Positions 62,285-64,000 of a DNA stretch of 64,000 nt are shown in pieces. The notes beneath the pieces were generated by a model. The model was given only the letters and a program-made list of their open reading frames with translations, did no database searches and was not told the DNA's origin. Each line of letters begins with the position of its first letter. Position 1 is the stretch's first letter. Location: positions 85,590,277 to 85,654,276 of the forward strand of contig CM035441.1 in NCBI GenBank assembly GCA_020310875.1, read 5' to 3'. The DNA comes from Ceratopteris richardii (Eukaryota; Streptophyta; Polypodiopsida; Polypodiales; Pteridaceae). The position numbers were made by a program, and so were the translations under genes.

Positions 62285-62720
62285 AAAAAAAAAACCCCCC
62301 CCCCTGGAATTTTTGGGTTGAGGGTGTTAAATAAATTAAAAAAAAAAAAAAATCCCCCCCACCCCCCCCCTCTCCCCCCCCCCCCCCGCCCCCTGTTCTG
62401 ACACATCCCCCCCTTCCCCCCCCTCCCCCCCCCCCCCCCCCGTTCTAACACATCCCCCCCCCCCCCCCCCTTTTATTTTTTTATTTTTTATTTTTTATTA
62501 TTTATTTATTTATTTTATTATTTATTTATTTTATTTTATTTATTTTATTATTTTTTATTATATATATATATTATTTATTTTCTTTATTTTTTTATTTTCT
62601 TATTTTTCTTTTTATTTTTTATTTCTGTCTGGGCGTTCGAAAAAGGGACAAAAAAAAAGACAATTTATTTTTATTTTAGAAAACATATAAATTTCTATTA
62701 TTTTTTTATTTTTTATAGCT
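62285..62720 (+). repeat. low-complexity block: poly-C tracts then TTTA-rich tract
   Basis: 62285-62470 is mostly runs of 7-20 C interrupted by A-runs, TCT and two copies of GTTCTRACACATCC (62395-62407 and 62442-62454). 62471-62620 is T/A microsatellite of TTTA/TATTT type including a short (TA)n at 62560-62570. No coding potential. Homopolymer lengths could be affected by assembly error. Confidence 0.85.
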
Positions 62721-63275
62721 CAAAGCTTTTGGCTCTGGATCGTGCCTCGGATGGCCATTGTTTTCAAATTTGGAGTCATTTTCATGTATTTTGGCACCTC
62801 TGGATCCTTTTTTTGACTTAATTTTTCCAAAATCCACACTTTTCTCTGACTTTTGGTCAAAACCCACATGTTTTGAGCACATTTATCACATGGTCTTATT
62901 TCCCCACATTGTCCACATGGTCTATTCTCACCTTGTCTTACCTTATGTTTCATAATTTTCCATATGCACCCTCTGTAGCTCTACTATTTACTCATTTTTA
63001 CCCTCTCCAGACCCCATGATCATAACCCCAATCCCTCCCTTTACCAATCTGCCCAGCCACATCCTTAACCCTCCCAACCCCTTCCATCTCCGCCCCTCAG
63101 CCCTCCCTTCCAACTCCTTTCTATCCTCCCATTGCCCCCTTTTGCTTTTCCATGGAAAAATCCATTGTAGCTCCAGAATCATGGTGTCCTATATGCTCAG
63201 AGTTTTGGCTGTAGCTCTTCGAGACGGAGAGCACATTAGGTGGTCGACAACTGTTGAGCCCATAAAAGTCATAAT
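62721..63275 (+). other. non-coding stretch
   Basis: No domain or motif supported in any frame. Pyrimidine-rich (TCC/CCT) from 63000 to 63140. Leads into the W-box-like array. Confidence 0.4.
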
Positions 63276-63369
63276 GGTCAAAGTCAATCATAGTCAAAGT
63301 CAACCACAATCAAAGTCAAAAGGTCAAAGTCAAATTGGTCAAAGTCAACAAAGTCAAGGTCAAAGTCAA
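63276..63369 (+). promoter_or_regulatory. array of 12 W-box-like hexamers
   Basis: Twelve copies of RGTCAA (GGTCAA or AGTCAA) in 94 bases. Read on the minus strand these are TTGACC/TTGACT, the core bound by plant WRKY factors. Spacing is irregular, often 6 bases end to end. It could be a stress-responsive enhancer of an LTR or a simple repeat. Confidence 0.55.
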
Positions 63370-64000
63370 TTGGTGCAAACTCAAAGTGCTAAGGTGCAGG
63401 TGTCAAAGTGCACATGTAGTGCACAATTAATTTTCCACAGAGGGTAAAATTGGAGAAAGTGGGTTGTAGGTTGCAGAGGTATTTTCTCTAATTTCCCTAA
63501 GGTTCAAAGTGTTTTTAAAGTGTTTTGGAAGGTTCAGGTGAACCCTCTCTTATGTGCAAAAGTGAAGAGTTAAAAGGAAAATGTGAAGGTATATGAAGCG
63601 GCAGCGTACGCAGAAGTGAAAGTATGGCCCCCCAATTAAAATTTTTGGTTTTAGTCTAAAGTTACTACAGGACAAAACAGGGAGTCGTTGGCTGCCACTT
63701 GTGAAGACAATCTTGGGACATCAAAGTGAGCACCAAGATACTCTTGCAGTTAGGAGCGTACGTGAATCGACACACTCAAATCAAGGCAAGGACTATTCTT
63801 GGACTATTCTAAGTGTAAGCAAGAGTGAGCATAGTCTAAGTGAAGCAAGAGAGAGAAGTGCAAGAGACACACAGTGTGCGACGCAGAGAAGTGAAGTGCA
63901 AGGTGTGCATGAAGAGTGACCAAGGAAGTGTGCAGAGGAGTGCTAAGCTTGTCCCCCAAGGATCCCAAGGTCTTACTGAAGTGTGTGCGCGCCGACAGAA
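63370..64000 (+). other. non-coding end of window
   Basis: No coding sequence or LTR boundary recognised. Purine-rich AGTG/AAGTG-type sequence from 63720 to 63940. Confidence 0.4.

Noticed and set aside
62212..62451. Gly-rich ORF on the minus strand over the poly-C block
   Set aside because: It is produced by homopolymer C runs read in reverse; no start context, no conservation.
62285..62470. Telomere-like repeat
   Set aside because: No TTTAGGG/CCCTAAA unit; just poly-C runs.
63276..63369. CRISPR-like array
   Set aside because: Units are 6 bases with irregular spacing and no unique spacers; plant nuclear context.
63016..63447. 143-codon ORF with a Gln/Ser-rich part
   Set aside because: The QS repeats are the translation of the GTCAAA hexamer array, with no domain and no homologue in the window.

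Overview
This window is plant nuclear DNA made almost entirely of nested and decayed LTR retrotransposons. I found no host gene, tRNA, rRNA or CRISPR array. The plant assignment rests on Ty1/copia elements with the usual plant initiator-Met primer site (TGGTATCAGAGC), Ty3/gypsy pol proteins of plant type, and a high density of nested insertions. That density suggests a large repeat-rich genome, but I cannot name the species from the sequence.

Layout. (1) 1-12005, plus strand: copy 1 of an unusual large Ty3/gypsy element, called the X-element here. It has gag/protease, RT-RNase H-integrase, a second aspartic-protease domain, a WVPK-repeat tail, then an extra coding block (X1, X2, X3), a polypurine tract and the 3' LTR. 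Its 5' end lies outside the window. (2) 12006-20830: debris, namely a minus-strand gypsy gag remnant, two plus-strand copia remnants (13366-14861 and 14862-18720) and a minus-strand copia remnant (18721-20830). (3) 20831-29940: a decayed gypsy element E, split by a complete copia element D (22315-28333, target duplication CAAGG). (4) 30453-32290: a decayed coding block with the same kind of layout as X1-X2. (5) 32296-39606, minus strand: copy 2 of the X-element, truncated inside integrase but with nearly intact X1, X2 and X3. (6) 39607-56715, plus strand: copy 3, the most decayed, split by copia element F (40808-53250, target duplication CTTCT). F is itself split by copia element G (44169-50148, target duplication TGACA). 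(7) 56716-about 62020: another decayed gypsy element, H. (8) 62021-64000: non-coding, with poly-C and TTTA low-complexity blocks and a dense array of W-box-like hexamers.

The X-element is the main point of interest. Three independently placed copies show the same order of modules. A complete second retropepsin domain follows the integrase. The integrase zinc-binding (HHCC) module is present twice in tandem where that region survives (copy 1). A block of about 4 kb encoding X1 (globular), X2 (proline-rich, then coiled coil) and X3 (globular) sits between pol and the 3' LTR, the place where envelope-type genes sit in other retroelements. In both better-preserved copies a pyrimidine-rich 3' splice-site-like sequence lies 20-30 bases before the X1 ATG, so expression from a spliced RNA is plausible. 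I recognise no function for X1-X3 and see no signal peptide or membrane anchor.

Relative ages follow from nesting and from mismatches counted by eye between paired LTRs. F (about 45 differences over about 1 kb) is older than G inside it (about 15 over 0.8 kb). D shows about 30 over 1.06 kb. Every element carries at least one stop or frameshift, so none looks autonomous as it stands.
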